Shown: piece after piece, positions 35,560-47,473 of the stretch
How positions within the stretch are numbered: the first letter of the stretch is position 1
Layout: each line of letters opens with the position of its first letter
Assembly (NCBI RefSeq): GCF_029784155.1
Contig: NW_026597177.1
Location: forward strand, 1-64,000
DNA from: Uranotaenia lowii
Lineage: Eukaryota > Arthropoda > Insecta > Diptera > Culicidae
DNA length: 64,000 nucleotides
Reading direction: 5' to 3'
Program-made: the position numbers and the translations under genes
Notes under the pieces: generated by a model
What the model saw: the letters and a program-made list of their open reading frames with translations, nothing else
Told to the model about the DNA's origin: nothing
Databases searched by the model: none

Positions 35560-35755
35560 TGAATGATTGGGCTGTTTGATTGAGTGTGCAACCGTGAAAT
35601 CGGTCGGGATCGAATTTTCATGCACAACCACCCTTTGTGCCATGGTTTATGTTGCTGCCTTAACAAATTTCAAGCGATCTATCAGGACCAGCTAGAGGTA
35701 GAGATAGTTTTTTTATGTTTTAGTTGCTGTTTGTATCGTGTGTGAGCGAGCGTAC
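35560..35755. repeat. Second copy of the 18040 dispersed repeat
   Basis: CGGTCGGGATCGAATTTTCA, GCACAACCACCCTTTGTGCC and TTTTAGTTGCTGTTTGTATC match 18150-18300. It ends where the pogo-like MITE begins. Confidence 0.6.
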
Positions 35756-35934
35756 AGTAGAACACCGCTTAACCGAGCTCCAGTTATCCGAGCTTCCTCG
35801 TTATTCGAGCCACCATTTTCATACAATATCCATGTAAAGTTGTGTGCATGTAAAAGAGTACGGTTTGTCAATGTACTTCGTGTAATCCGAGGTGGTCCTT
35901 CCCCCGACTACCTCAGATAAGCGGGGTCCTACTG
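35755..35934. mobile_element. Short pogo/Tigger-like MITE
   Basis: CAGTAGAACACCGCTTAACC at the left and CAGTAGGACCCCGCTTATCT (from the right) are inverted, flanked by TA (35753-35754, 35935-35936). 180 bp. Related to the worn copy at 6305-6567. Confidence 0.82.
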
Positions 35935-35943
35935 TATAAGGAG

Positions 35944-36130
35944 TGTATTCGAAAAAAATGCAAACCCTTGTTTTGTGGATAACTTTTGAATGCATGGGTG
36001 GAAATTTATGAAATATTCAATGAATTTACCTAGTTATGTAATTCTTACATGTGCAAACGTGTGTAACGTCTGTCAAGTGATTTTTGAGGAAGCGTCCAAT
36101 GAAGAAGTTCATAAACTTTAATTTTTAGGC
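35944..36130. repeat. Copy of the 16905 dispersed repeat, inverted
   Basis: TGGATAACTTTTGAATGCAT, CACATGTGCAAACG-like and TCAAGTGATTTTTGAGGAAG blocks match the left segment of 16905-17100 in reverse. Confidence 0.6.
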
Positions 36131-37045
36131 GCCATTTTACTATGAATCACCGTTCTCCCAAATCAAGGCTTTGTTTATAACCTTTCCTGTTTTCAGTCAA
36201 ACGACTTTCAAAACTACTCAAAACTTTAATTTTGTTTGAAGTTGTGGCAATTTTAGCAGATTGTCCTTCGACACAAAAACAACATATTCAACTTTTAACC
36301 ACTCCACCTCTGTTTTCGAGTAATTGTAGATCCAAACATAACATAGTATCAAACTTTTAGGATCTATGGAAGTGCTATTCAGGGAAGAAGGTAGCATTTG
36401 GAGGCAACATTCTTTGTATATTTGACCATTCATTGGGTCAACAGTTATGTAACACTGACTTATTTTCAACTTTCACAGATCATCAGCCACCTCAAGTGCT
36501 ATACATAAAATTTATCAATTTTTCTCCTTGTTCATCAAGGTGAAACTTGTCAACGAAAACCTTCTGGTTGGAAACCGTCCAGGTTCCCGCTAAAGAATTC
36601 GTTCAGCTGTTCTTTATGTTATTTTTCGAAATATCTCCCAGCTAGCGGTTTCATATCACCTCTTATTCACAACTCCTATCTCTACCTCCCCGTAGTACCG
36701 GCTGGGATGCGAGTAACCTAAGCGGAGATCGGGTACCCAACCCCGGTGGATGCTTTGGTCGCATGCAAACTGAGAAGGTGGCCGCACGCGTTTGTTCCCC
36801 AGATCAGGGGCGGCGTGCAACAACAACCGAGCGTCTGTTCTCCAGGTCAGGGGCGGCTCAAACAGCAACTGTCTCGCAGCGAGCGGCTGAATTTATGAAA
36901 TGCGGCTCCCGCCAGCTAAGTCCAAGATGGCAGCCCCATCGCGGGATAGGGACTTTAGGCTAACAACCTACTGCTCCCGATTGAAAGAATTGTTACGGAA
37001 TCCGAAAGAAATGACCGACCTGGAACTTTGGCGACGACTTTTAGC

Positions 37046-40000
37046 ATGAAAACACGGACACGAATTGGAACTTGGAATGTTTTGACCCTTAAGGCAGCCA
37101 CACAATACGGCGTCGGACGTCGCGTCGCGTCAGCTGTCAACGCCGTCGTTGAGTACTAAAACGCTGACGCGACGCACTCTACAATTTTCGCATCACAATA
37201 TAGCGTCCACTGACAGGCTGTCAGGGAAATATTGAGACAAAACTCGGCAAACTTCAACACAAAATTTTTCATACATAATTATTTTTATTTTTGAAAAAAC
37301 GGGAACTTACAAATCAAGCCAATATTCATTATAAATGCTATATGATTTCATCATTATGTCAAACATATTACAATCTTAAAAATAAATTTCAATGGCGTTT
37401 CCTACAAATTTGTATCATCGAAGCGATAAAATGACGATGATATGATTTTTGAATCCGTTTGTGTCAATCTTTGAAGAAAAATATCTAAAACTAATAGTTC
37501 AATTCCTGCTGACGCGCTTAAATTTTGATATTTTTCAAAACCAAAACGTCGACGCTGGAAAACGCTGCCGTTTAGAACAAGTTTTGCGTTTTAGTACAAT
37601 GCCTTCACTGACGCGACGCACCATTGTGGTGACTCAAACGGAAAATGGCATCCTCAAAATTAAATGTCAACGCGACGCGACGACGGACGGGCTATTGTGC
37701 GGCCGCCTTTACCCAACAAGGCAAACTGGCACAACTTGCTAGAGAAGCTAGCCGCTTCAAGCTTGAAATTCTGGGACTGAGCGAAGTCCGTTGGCCTAAC
37801 ACTGGAGAACACAAGACACAGTCCGGGCAAGTACTGCTTTACTCTGGCATACGAGGAGAACATGCTACTCGGGAACGAGGAGTTGGTTTCCTGTTAAGCC
37901 CGCAGGCCTACGTGGCCCTCATTAGATGGGAACCGATAAACAAAAGAATAATCGTAGCCAGATTTAGAACACGGGTAGAAACCTCACAATGGTCCAGTGT
38001 TATGCGCCAACTGACGTTACCGACTTACATGAGAAAGAGCAGTTTTACAGTCAACTGAACAGCGTGGTAGAGAAAATTCCGAAGGGTGACATTCAAATCC
38101 ATTTGGGCGACTTCAACGCAAAGATTGGCTCCGACAATCGGGACCTTGAGCGCATCATGGGGCGCCATGGTCTAGGACAGATGAGCGAAAACGGAGAGCT
38201 GTTTGTAGAATTTTGTGGCAACAACAACATGGTGATCGGTGGATCGCTCTTCCCCCATCGACCAGCACATAAGGTGGAGAAGGAGCCTTCTTGATGTCCA
38301 CAACAAGCAAAGCGCAGACATTGCATCTGACCATCACCTCGTCCTTGGAGAAATACGACTGAGAGTTGCGCGTGTCCAACGGCGCGAGGAGAAAGTCGGG
38401 TGTCGATACGACGTCCGCCGGTTGGAGAATCCAGGGTGAAAAGGGCATACGTTGAACAGCTAGAATCCCGAGCCTCGGAGTTGCCGACAGACGGAACAGT
38501 CGAAGAAAAGTGGTGTGGAATCAAGAATGCCTTTATCACAACGAGCCATGGTACTCTCGGTAAAGTTTGTGGAAGAAGAAGTGAATGGATGTCGGCGATG
38601 GCCGGTGATGGCCAACAGAACCCGCAGCTCGAAGCGCCAACAGTAAGCCGCATAAATGGCGTCAACTCGGAACTCGCTGGCTGAAATAGAAGCGGCAATC
38701 AAAAACATGAAATCCAACAAAGCACCTGGGATCGATTGCATCCCTGCTGAAATGCTGAAAGCCGACCCTGCCCTGTCAGCACAAATGTTGCACCGTCTTT
38801 TCGCTGACATCTGGGATACTGCAACATTCCCGGCCGACTGGATGCAGGGTATCCTCGTAAAGGTCGCGAAGAAAGGAGACCTGACAGAGTGCGGTAACTA
38901 GCGAGGCATAACGTTGATCTGTACAATCCTCAAAGTACTCTGCAAAGTTATCCTGAACAGGATCCAGGAGAAAATCGACGCTACACTCCGACGGCAACAA
39001 GCTGGATTCCGATCCGGACGGTCATGTGTGGACCACATCACAACGCTACGAATCATACTGGAACAAATCAACGAATTCCAGGACTCTCTTCTGCTGGTGT
39101 TCGTTGATTTCGAAAAAGCATTTGACCGACTTAACTATGAAAACATCTGGGCGGCTCTAAGGCGACGAGGGGTCGCAGAGAAACTAGTCCATCTCATCGA
39201 AGCACAATACGAGGCATTTTCGTGCAAGGTCTTGCACAACGGTGTCTTGTCCGAACCAATCCCGGTAACTGCTGGAGTAAGACAAGGATGTATTTTATCA
39301 CCGCTACTATTTCTAATCGAAATGGATAAGATTCTGACTGGATCGATTGACTGTGCACCGAACTGAGGATTGCCGTGGAATCCTTCAACAATTGAGCAAC
39401 TGAACGACCTTGACCTGGCTGACGATATTGTTTTGCTCGCCCAAACACAACAAGATATGCAGAGCAAACTCGACGACCTCACCGAAAGTTCCAAGGCAGA
39501 AGGTCTCGAAGTTAATTTCGGAAAGACCAAGTCGATGGAGATCAACACAGGAAATCCCTCCAGTTTCATGATAGCTGGGCAACAAGTTGAGAAAGTGGAG
39601 TCCAGTATCTTGGTAGCCAGATAACGCCTGATGATGGTACCAGGAAAGACATCGAAACCCGGATCAGAAAGGCCCGTTTCGCATTTGCGAGTCTTCGAAA
39701 CATCTGGCGGTCACGCCAGATCTCTCTACGAACGAAAATCCGAATCTTCAACTCAAACGTCAAATCCGTATTGCTGTACGGGTGCGAAACTTGGTGCACA
39801 TATGCGGTGACGACGCGAAAACTGCAAGTATTTGTAAACCGCTGCCTGCGGAATATCATCCGCGCTTGGTGGCCTGGTAACTGGATCTCGAATGAGGAAC
39901 TACATCGCCGGTGTCAAAAGGCCGCTAGAAATCGAGATTCGGGAACGTAAGTGAAGATGGATTGGGCACACGCTGCGAAAAGATGAAAACGAGATTTGCA

Positions 40001-40204
40001 GAGAGGCTCTGGATTGGAATCCAGAAGGTCATCGAAGAAGAGGCAGACCCAGAAACTCGTGGCGGCGAAGCCTAGCTCGCTGAAATCCGAACTGTCGACG
40101 AGAATCTTGACTGGGACCAGGTGAAGACGCTGGCCCCGGATCGTCAACAGTGGAGGTCTTTTACCACGGCCCCATGCACCGGAGGATCGGCGCGGGATCA
40201 TTAA
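37046..40204 (+). pseudogene. RTE-like endonuclease-reverse transcriptase gene, disabled
   Basis: ATG at 37046 begins MKTRTRIGTWNVLTL. The frame is cut at 37091 by the MITE and resumes after 37711. APE endonuclease motifs are readable in order: TWNV, SEVRW (about 37780), CYAPTDV (about 37998), LGDFNAKIG (about 38105) and SDHHLV (about 38330). Frameshifts occur near 37985, 38290 and 38430. About 255 bp between SEWMS and GQQNPQ (about 38595) are deleted relative to the 25331 copy. RT motifs DFEKAFDRLNY, GVRQGCILSPLLF and DLADDIVLL follow, with stops at about 38900 and 39364 and a small deletion at about 39600. Inactive, but the best source in the window for the family's full domain order. Confidence 0.88.
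37092..37708. mobile_element. PIF/Harbinger-like MITE inside the RTE-like ORF
   Basis: The termini AGGCAGCCACACAATA and (from the right) AGGCGGCCGCACAATA are inverted repeats continuing about 45 bp into GC-rich CGTCGCGTCGCGT motifs. TTA flanks both sides (37089-37091, 37709-37711). Removing the insert and one TTA leaves CCCTTACCC, the same length as the CCCTTTCCC found at the same place in the 30652 copy, which supports a 3-bp duplication over TTAA. No transposase. Confidence 0.82.
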
Positions 40205-40654
40205 GTTAGTAAGTAAGTAGCGTAAACACCACAATAGATCAACTACTTGTCGCAGTGGGCTCTCCCCTACAGGAACAAAAAAGTAAGTAGCGGTTCCAAT
40301 ATTTTGCGCTCGATTTGACCCCTGTATTTTGTTTATCTCTACGGCGAGTGTTTTTTTTTTCTTGCAGAAATGAAGTCAGACGTGATTATTAGTCAGCAAG
40401 ATTTTTACTATTTTTACTACCTCTTCCCTACCTTCCGCGCCTTCATGGAATCAATCCTCTTCACTTCATAAATGGTGAAAATAAGAATGAATTAGAACAC
40501 TTTTAGATCCTCTAGGACTCCTTAAACGATTTACCATATGAATTTTAGTTAAATAGTTGATTTCCAGCTGTATTTGAATCTAAAACTGGGACTTTTCTGA
40601 ATTTTTCGTGATCCTGCCCAAAAAATTTATTCAATGACCTTCTGTATTAGACGC

Positions 40655-40850
40655 TTTCTTAAAAACCACTTGACAGAACGTCACAAAAATGTACATGTAA
40701 ACAATATAATAGTAGGTCACTGCAAACTACATCAATTTTCAATCATGCATGCAGAAGTTATTAACAAAACTAAGTGTTGCATTTTCTTCGAATACACTGC
40801 TTATGCAAACAGGCGCCGTTTGTGTAATGTATGGCGACCGTTAGAGTCAA
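40655..40850. repeat. Copy of the 16905 dispersed repeat
   Basis: CACTTGACAGAACGT, GTACATGTAAAC, GCATGCAGAAGTTATTAAC and GTGTTGCATTTTCTTCGAA align with 16960-17095 and with 35944-36130. Confidence 0.55.
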
Positions 40851-41643
40851 CCAAATAAGCTGAAATTAGGCCTTCCGGCAAATCAAGAAACAATTTCAGC
40901 CTCCAAGGTTTTGATTTCTGAACAAAACGCTTTTTTGGGCCACCCTATTGGAAATCTAAGGGAGGATACTTTGAGCTACTCTTGTATTGTTTAACGTATA
41001 TGACAAGGTTCCAAAAAATGATACAATGTAACTTGTTGTTTGGTTGGTTCGATCTGGTTTTTTACGAATTAGTTTTATGTTATTGAAATATTTTTTAAAA
41101 GCACTGGAACTTTATTTTCACCCTGTATGTCGATGGAACACGTTCCATTATGGAAAAATGGAATTAAAATATTAAAAATATAGAAATGAAAACAACAGAA
41201 CTCGATAGATGTTATTGTTAAGCAGTTGAAAATAGGATTTGAGAAAACTACATGAATTTTCGCTTTTTTGTGCTGCACATTGCAGTAGGATTCTGAAACA
41301 GTAAAACACACATAATACTAAGAAGTTTCAATCAGAACATATTATAACGATAATATTTACCTAGGTATACATCAGATGTAAACAAAAAATATTCGCATTC
41401 TCTGGACTCGAACTCTCATGGTCTCATTCTAGGACAACAAGAAAACACGTTGTACATAGCATTTCAAAATAACAGTACAATGCAACATCGAATGCAATAC
41501 AAAAAATGCGTATGGAAATGAACAGGAAGATGATTGTCAAGATGATTATTGCTAAAGCAAACAGCGAAGGGGGTATTGAATGAGTGAAACGACAAACGGA
41601 TGGCGCAAATTTACATTCATAGGATATATGATGATAAGCAAAC

Positions 41644-41891
41644 CTTTTATGTTGTAATCCTCTCCTAGTGTCGACTAAACTCCTAGCAGATGCTGCTCTT
41701 CCCATGTGTGTTAGATGACCGGAATCATAAATACTCCTTTTTCCAGGAGTATCCGACGATTCAAGCTCAAATTCCACACTAGGGTTCAACGGATGGAAAT
41801 TGATTGATCCACCAGAGTCAATTATTGAATTCACTATTGAGGCACTCCGAAACGATTTCAACCCTGTCCGGCTCTCTGAATCACTTAACAT
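41644..41891 (-). CDS. Candidate first coding exon of the innexin: long N-terminal cytoplasmic extension
   Basis: Seen: an ATG at 41891, with TAA as the codon directly upstream, opens a serine-rich soluble frame of 82 codons plus 2 nt, containing the stretch GRAASARSLVDTRRGLQ. Codon use looks like a real exon in otherwise AT-rich DNA. The frame stays open to 41424, but beyond 41644 it turns into a hydrophobic tail that looks like intron read-through. A GT follows AAAAG at 41644/41643 and leaves phase 2. This is exactly the phase the exon at 21730 needs: AG plus A makes Arg, then SFSKKVKTQ. Joined, this would add 121 residues before the canonical innexin Met. Inference: a distal 5' exon of the same gene, 19.9 kb upstream. 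Weak point: the donor reads GTTTGC rather than GTRAGT. Alternative: an exon of another gene, or chance. Confidence 0.55.
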
Positions 41892-42544
41892 TTAAGGTAA
41901 AGTTCTTATCAGATTTGTTCTTTCGGTTGCCACTCGATATTGTTTGAAATATTTACATGCCAAACTGTATTTTGTCGGATTCCCCATAACTTGCACAACT
42001 TAGTATGGTTTGGCCATTGTGTGCCTCTTTACCTCGCTCATTATATCCGGTTTTTCGTGTTTATCCATCGAATGTCGAATGTATGCATCACGGACTTTAT
42101 GATTTTTTTCTTTTCTTTTTTTGTTTCGCTGCTCACCATTGTACTTCCCGTTGTTATTTCCCTTTTTAAATAATCAAATAGAAAAAAATATCTGATAATA
42201 CAAATTTTTAAAGCGAAAATTTTATTATAAAGCAGGATATAATACGTTTAGTTTCTTCTAAAAATTTTTTGTTCTCCTACCTCTTTAGCTCTTTTTTTAG
42301 TCTTATTTCTTGATTAAAGGACAACGATGTAAATCAACAAAACCAAATAACGCATGATAAATACAATCTTAAAAACCGTATATGCAAAACATAACTTCGA
42401 TAAGTTTAGCTCTGCATGAATGGATTGCTACGATTTTGACGATTTGTATTGTGTACTTATTATTGTACACATCCCGATCAAAGATACCAGAAGAGTAATA
42501 TTTGAAAATGAGACTTCATGTCACACCCACACTTTTATGTTTAA

Positions 42545-42680
42545 AGTCATACACAGTCTTAGCCGATTAAGGCTTAACACGTGGCCAACTTAAGATCAAC
42601 ATTCAGCTCGAACCCATCCCTCCAATAGACCTGCAATTATCGGCTCAGAACACTAACAGCTCAGCCACCGACGCATACAG
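42545..42680 (-). repeat. tRNA-derived SINE-like sequence
   Basis: The minus strand has GGTGGCTGAGCTGTTAGTG (A-box region) and GGGTTCGAGCTGAAT (B-box region), then AGTTGGCCACGTGTTAAGCC. The acceptor stem is absent. Confidence 0.65.
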
Positions 42681-43587
42681 ATTTTGGGTTGCTTTGATTT
42701 AAATTTGAACCCATTTTTAAAAGAAAAATTAATGCCATTTTCAGCATTTTATGAGTAGTAACATATCGGGATGGAATCATAAACTAAGTTTTAATCTCAT
42801 TTTGGATCTTTGAAAAAAAATCTAACCGCAAAATAATTGAGAAAACAATTAATTACCAAATGTGGACCACAGAACATTCACTCTTTTCATGACAAATCAC
42901 TGGAATAAAAAAAAACAAAAGAATAGTATTGGGGCGCAGTAAAGCATTCCCTCCTACATTATAAAGTATTCTTAATAAATGTGCTCTTTCGCTATTTTCA
43001 ACTCCTTTTTTAATTTACAATTCATTTCCAACTACTCAAATATAACATTTTCCATTAAAAATATAAGTTATCTTGTATGCCAAAATTCAATCAATACAAA
43101 ACTAAACTGAAAAGTTGATCTGATTCAAATTTATAATATACTTCGATAGAATCAAATCATAAAACTAATACAGAAGCAATATCAACTATAATTATAATAA
43201 AACATATAATATGAAAAAAACCTTTTTATATAACTTTTGTTCTTTAGCATTTGCTGGTTTTGAAATTCATATTTTTAGTTAAATCGTACTTCGAAAAATG
43301 AATCAAAAAAATGTACAAAACATGATCTAGAAAGCAATCTTTTGGACGATGCCCAGCAGACATTTAGCCTGGTATAACTTGAAACAACATAATTAATCAA
43401 TCTCGTATAACAGATGATTGGATAAAACTAACGAAAAGAGCATATAGCGACAGAAATAAAGGCGATATCCATAACGGCTGGATTTCAAACATTTATCTGG
43501 CAATTTCGTTTAACCTCCAACAATTAAATAAACGAGCATGAATAAGTTGAGCTAAAAGGAGGAAATTGGAACACATGAAAAAAAATC

Positions 43588-43661
43588 ATGTCGGGACCGA
43601 GAATCGAACTCATTCCCTCTGAGTTTGCTCTCAGACGTCTTACCACGATGCCAACCTTACA
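43588..43661 (-). repeat. tRNA-derived SINE-like head
   Basis: The minus strand has A-box-like TTGGCATCGTGGTAAGACG, an anticodon-type stem CTGAG/CTCAG and B-box GAGTTCGATTCTC, but no acceptor pairing. Downstream runs into a T-tract. Not a functional tRNA. Confidence 0.65.
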
Positions 43662-44549
43662 AACTCGGCAACTGTTCACTTATTTTCGGGAAAACGAAGA
43701 GATGTGTTCGAGTGTTCAAAAAAATTGGAAACCAATAAACAAATTTGCGACTTTACAGCAACATACTTGCTGAGTTAATTATTATTCGCCGATTCGTGTG
43801 AAAGTGTGTTGTTTATAAATCAAGAAAAATCACTTATTCAATCTTTTATGTGATAGTGAAGGACTTAAATTATCATTCCTATAACGATTTCATGTTTGCT
43901 GGGTGACTGCTTCATTGGTAACTTAGGCCGGAACAAATTTGAATTTCTTTTTTGTCACTTGAAGTTGAAACCACAAGAAGGGGGGTTTTATGTTGCGGAG
44001 ATAATTATAAATAGTTTGGATTTTCAATAAATTGTAAAAAATTGGACAAAAGCTTGCATGCCACAAACGTAAAATCATGTTACTTTCGACCGGAAATTTG
44101 AAAAAAATCCTCGAATACAAAAGGTGATACAATTCCCATCTTCTACAGTTTGACTTTAGCTCTTACAACTGTTTTAGTTTTCGAAAAAAAAAATCAAATT
44201 TGAATTATTCTCACCCTTCGAGATTTTCAAAAAAAAAAATCGAAAGGGGGGGAGGGGGATGATATAAATAGAATTTGATATTTGTTCTAGCCTTATTGTT
44301 GATGGTTAATTGAGTCGAGAACCTATTATTCAGCAAACATAAAATCACAGCAGAAATGATAGGTTAAGATCACACAAAAAGTTACATAAAGTCGATCGGA
44401 TAAATCGGATGTGATCAAAAGTCCGCCATGTTTGCAGATTTTGAAGACGATTTCGTTCAATTTTTCCGCTTGGGCTGCAAGTGAGAAAACTCTCTGCAAC
44501 CAGCAGTGCAACAATATGACTAAAAATCATTTGGTGTCTGAAATGAATA

Positions 44550-47473
44550 GGGTGATTTGCCAATCGTTGTCCCCTTACCCATTGTTGCACAGAATGACCT
44601 AAATTGCCAATATTTCAGCTGGTTTTCATTTTTTCCCAAAAATATTACTGAATCATGTTAATTGGAATGTTCACTGATGAAATGAGGCTTTTTGCGATAT
44701 TTTCTGTTGAAGAATATCATCTAACGACATTTTCAATTTTACATGTTTTTTTCGCGCGGTTTTTGTGCTAATTGTTAACCAAAACCTTAAGATTCCTTCC
44801 ACGACAAATAAGGTTTTACGTCAGGACAAAACATTTTTCGTATCGGTTTTCTTTACAAATCGTTTGTCGGACAATTTTAACACCATGATTTTGAAAAAAA
44901 AAAAGATCCAAGATAACCAGGTGAAATATCGGATCGTGCAACAATTGGTCCGCTCAACTACATCCTGTCCCATTGTTGTACATAAGTCCGCTGCAAGATT
45001 TGTATGGAAATTTTAATTTTATTAATTTGTATACTTCTTAAAACTTTGTTTGGTTGCTTTTAACTGCCACAAATAGCAAACGAAAATTTGGAAGCAATTC
45101 ATTGAGTTCCTAGTTAGCGTAACGTGCTTTGATTTATAAGGAGGTTTGTACGGGAAATGAAAATTTTCATTCAAAAATCACCAGAGATGTACTAAGTTTA
45201 AAAAACTTATTTTTTTTGAAATAATTTTTGGTTCCTTTACACATTTCATGTGAACTAAAACCAAACTTCACCTGCATCTTAGAAATGATATTCGATGTCA
45301 CACAAAAAACTAAATTCAATATTTTCAAACTTTAGTGTTTTTGATTGCTTATTTGAAAACTGTTTAACCCTATGATGAAAATGAAAAAAATCGCAATTAA
45401 CTGCTTTGCATAGCCAATGAATTGGTTGAGTAATTAAACCTTCGCAAAACATCTCATGAAATTATTGAAAGCTTCAGCAAGCACAGCCTGCTATGTTACA
45501 ATACTTTCCAATGAATTCCATTTTTTTTATTTTGAAATGGTTATAACATTTTTCATGAAATTCTTTTCGTCTTCTTATGTTAGCAAAACATGAAACTTAA
45601 GAATAGCTAAAACAACTAATCAAAGACAAACTTCATTTCAAGCTTATTTGAATTTGCTGCATGATTTCATATGAATTTTTTTTGTTCTTTCATACAAATT
45701 TACATTCAAAATTGAACACGCTCATTGATTAGAAACAATTGGAAAAAAAACTCCTATTGTCTTTTAATATAACATTTTTTGCTGAATAAGCGGATATTTA
45801 CGTTTGACTGATAATTTTGGTAATTTCTGTGCTCTTATTAACTGTTTCCCACTCAGAATTTTCACGTTTTATGCACTCCATGTAGATTTTTAAAAATTCA
45901 ACCTTGGTTCAAAGACACTTCATATTTTCATGAATATATTGTTTCTATCTACAAATCTCAAAATTTAAGATTTAAAATTATTTAACTCGTTGAAAAAACA
46001 TATATGTGTATGAAAGTCAGGCAACTTCAAATGTCTGAAAAGTGTCAAAATCGCTTTAACTGCTTTGGCTTTAAGGAAATAATTTTGTATCAGATTTATT
46101 AAGAACTCCATTACCCCGACCATTAACTCCACATTTTATGCAAAGAATCTAAATATTAAAAAGAATTATATTTCATGTCAACAGTGGACCTCTTGATTTC
46201 GATTATAATATTGTCAAAATATTGTAAAATAGCAACTACGATCCTAAATCCCAAAATACCAAGTCGAAGGTTGGAAGACCCGAAATATTACTTATCATGT
46301 GCAATTTTCTCAGAAATTCAAATCTGCCGTCGAGCTTGACCAGACACTTTTGGGTGAAACTTTATTTGGCCCTTATTATTCAGAAAAATAAAATATCATA
46401 ACTTCGTGAAACCTAATTTGATCAAAACAGTTTTTCAGCCGGAGAATTGTTGGGAAAGATTTCAATGTGAATTTAATGTTTCTTGAAGTTTGATGAAATG
46501 CTACAGAGGTTACATTCAATACAAATAATCCCGCTTTCATGAAAAAGATATTTATCTCAGTTTACTTTTTGAAAAGATTTATTACGATTAAAAAATCGGA
46601 CGAAAGATTTGAAACTTTGGGAGTGCTTAAGTCCATTTTTAAGCTTTCAATTGATATTTATTATAATAAAATCGATCGACTCCCAAGTGAGTTCTAAAGT
46701 AACTATTTTATAAAATGACATCTCCTTCATAGGAGTAAAAGGGGGCAAAACAGATCGCCTCCTTTTATCCTTTGACCTTTAAATAGGTACTTAAAAAAGT
46801 AATAAATACCTTACAGCTATGGAATTGCAATGGCATAGAATTTTATGTTGGTAGAACATTTAAAAAAAAAAGCTCAAAACTAGGCAAATAAGGTCAAATA
46901 ACACTTCATTCAGGTGGCTCCGGTAAAATTCAGTGGTAGAAATGAGTTTCTATGAGAATTTCACGTGGAATAAATGCTATTTCACAGTTTCAAACCAGCG
47001 CGGCTTTGTGTGTGTGTTTTTTTTTTAGATTTTGGGTCTGAATTTTCTCAGTGTGCATTGGGCGGTTTATATGGAAAACCCCCCCCCCCAAAAGGGGGCG
47101 TCTCCAAATTGGATTTCATTTAAACTAGAAGTTCTCATAATAAACTTCCTTAACAAATATCAGCCTTTTGGGCCACATGGCGGCAGAGCCTTAAGAAGGT
47201 TTTTAAAATGTACAACCATTGGAAAAAATCGGACAACATTAGGCACGAAATAAAATTTGCCTGTGCAACTATTGGGCACAGACAAGCTGTTTTAAATGAT
47301 TTTTTAAATTTTTATGTCACTTTTTTCGAACACTTGTACTTTTGGATCTTGTTGACTAATCCTGTATGAGTGCAATCCTCAAAAAAAATCGAGTGAATTC
47401 GGTTAAAATGACTATGATACAGCATAAAAAACAAAATCATGTGCTTAGCTGTGCAACGATTGGCAAATTACCC
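44550..47473. mobile_element. TA-flanked 2.9-kb inverted-repeat element without ORFs
   Basis: GGGTGATTTGCCAATCGTTG at the left end matches, with one mismatch, the inverted CAACGATTGGCAAATTACCC at the right. TA flanks both (44548-44549, 47474-47475). Variants of CCCATTGTTGCACA recur inside both ends. The body is AT-rich with no recognisable transposase. It may be one large MITE or two related ends enclosing unrelated DNA. Confidence 0.6.

Larger units (their letters stand above)
36657..40287 (+). mobile_element. Near full-length RTE-like retrotransposon, interrupted by a MITE
   Basis: Includes a 5' leader of about 390 bp, an endonuclease region, a linker, RT, C-terminal region and TAAG-type 3' tail (40204-40220). 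TAGCGGTTTCATAT (36643-36656) and TAGCGGTTCCAATAT (40288-40302) resemble a decayed target duplication, so the outer limits are tentative. The last 65 bp before 40287 are not present in other tails. A Harbinger-like MITE sits at 37092-37708. Confidence 0.8.
21731..41643 (-). other. 19.9-kb putative innexin intron
   Basis: This span is an intron only if the 41644-41891 exon belongs to the innexin; otherwise it is upstream flank. It contains most RTE-like copies, two hAT-like blocks, a Harbinger-like MITE, a foldback element and a pogo-like MITE. I recognise nothing in 21731-22945, 23892-24600, 31500-32150, 33675-35400 and 40303-41643 beyond the dispersed repeats listed separately. Confidence 0.5.

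Noticed and set aside
37089..37711. piggyBac insertion with TTAA target
   Set aside because: The right side reads TTTA, and the empty-site paralogue has the length expected for a 3-bp TTA duplication.
41396..41440. B-box-like AGAGTTCGAGTCC on the minus strand
   Set aside because: No A-box at tRNA or SINE spacing.
41424..41643. Hydrophobic extension of the 41891 ORF as a membrane protein
   Set aside because: More likely intron read-through past the proposed donor; AT-rich with no family resemblance.
43588..43661. Functional tRNA gene
   Set aside because: The anticodon and T-arm are tRNA-like but the acceptor stem does not pair, so a SINE head is likelier.
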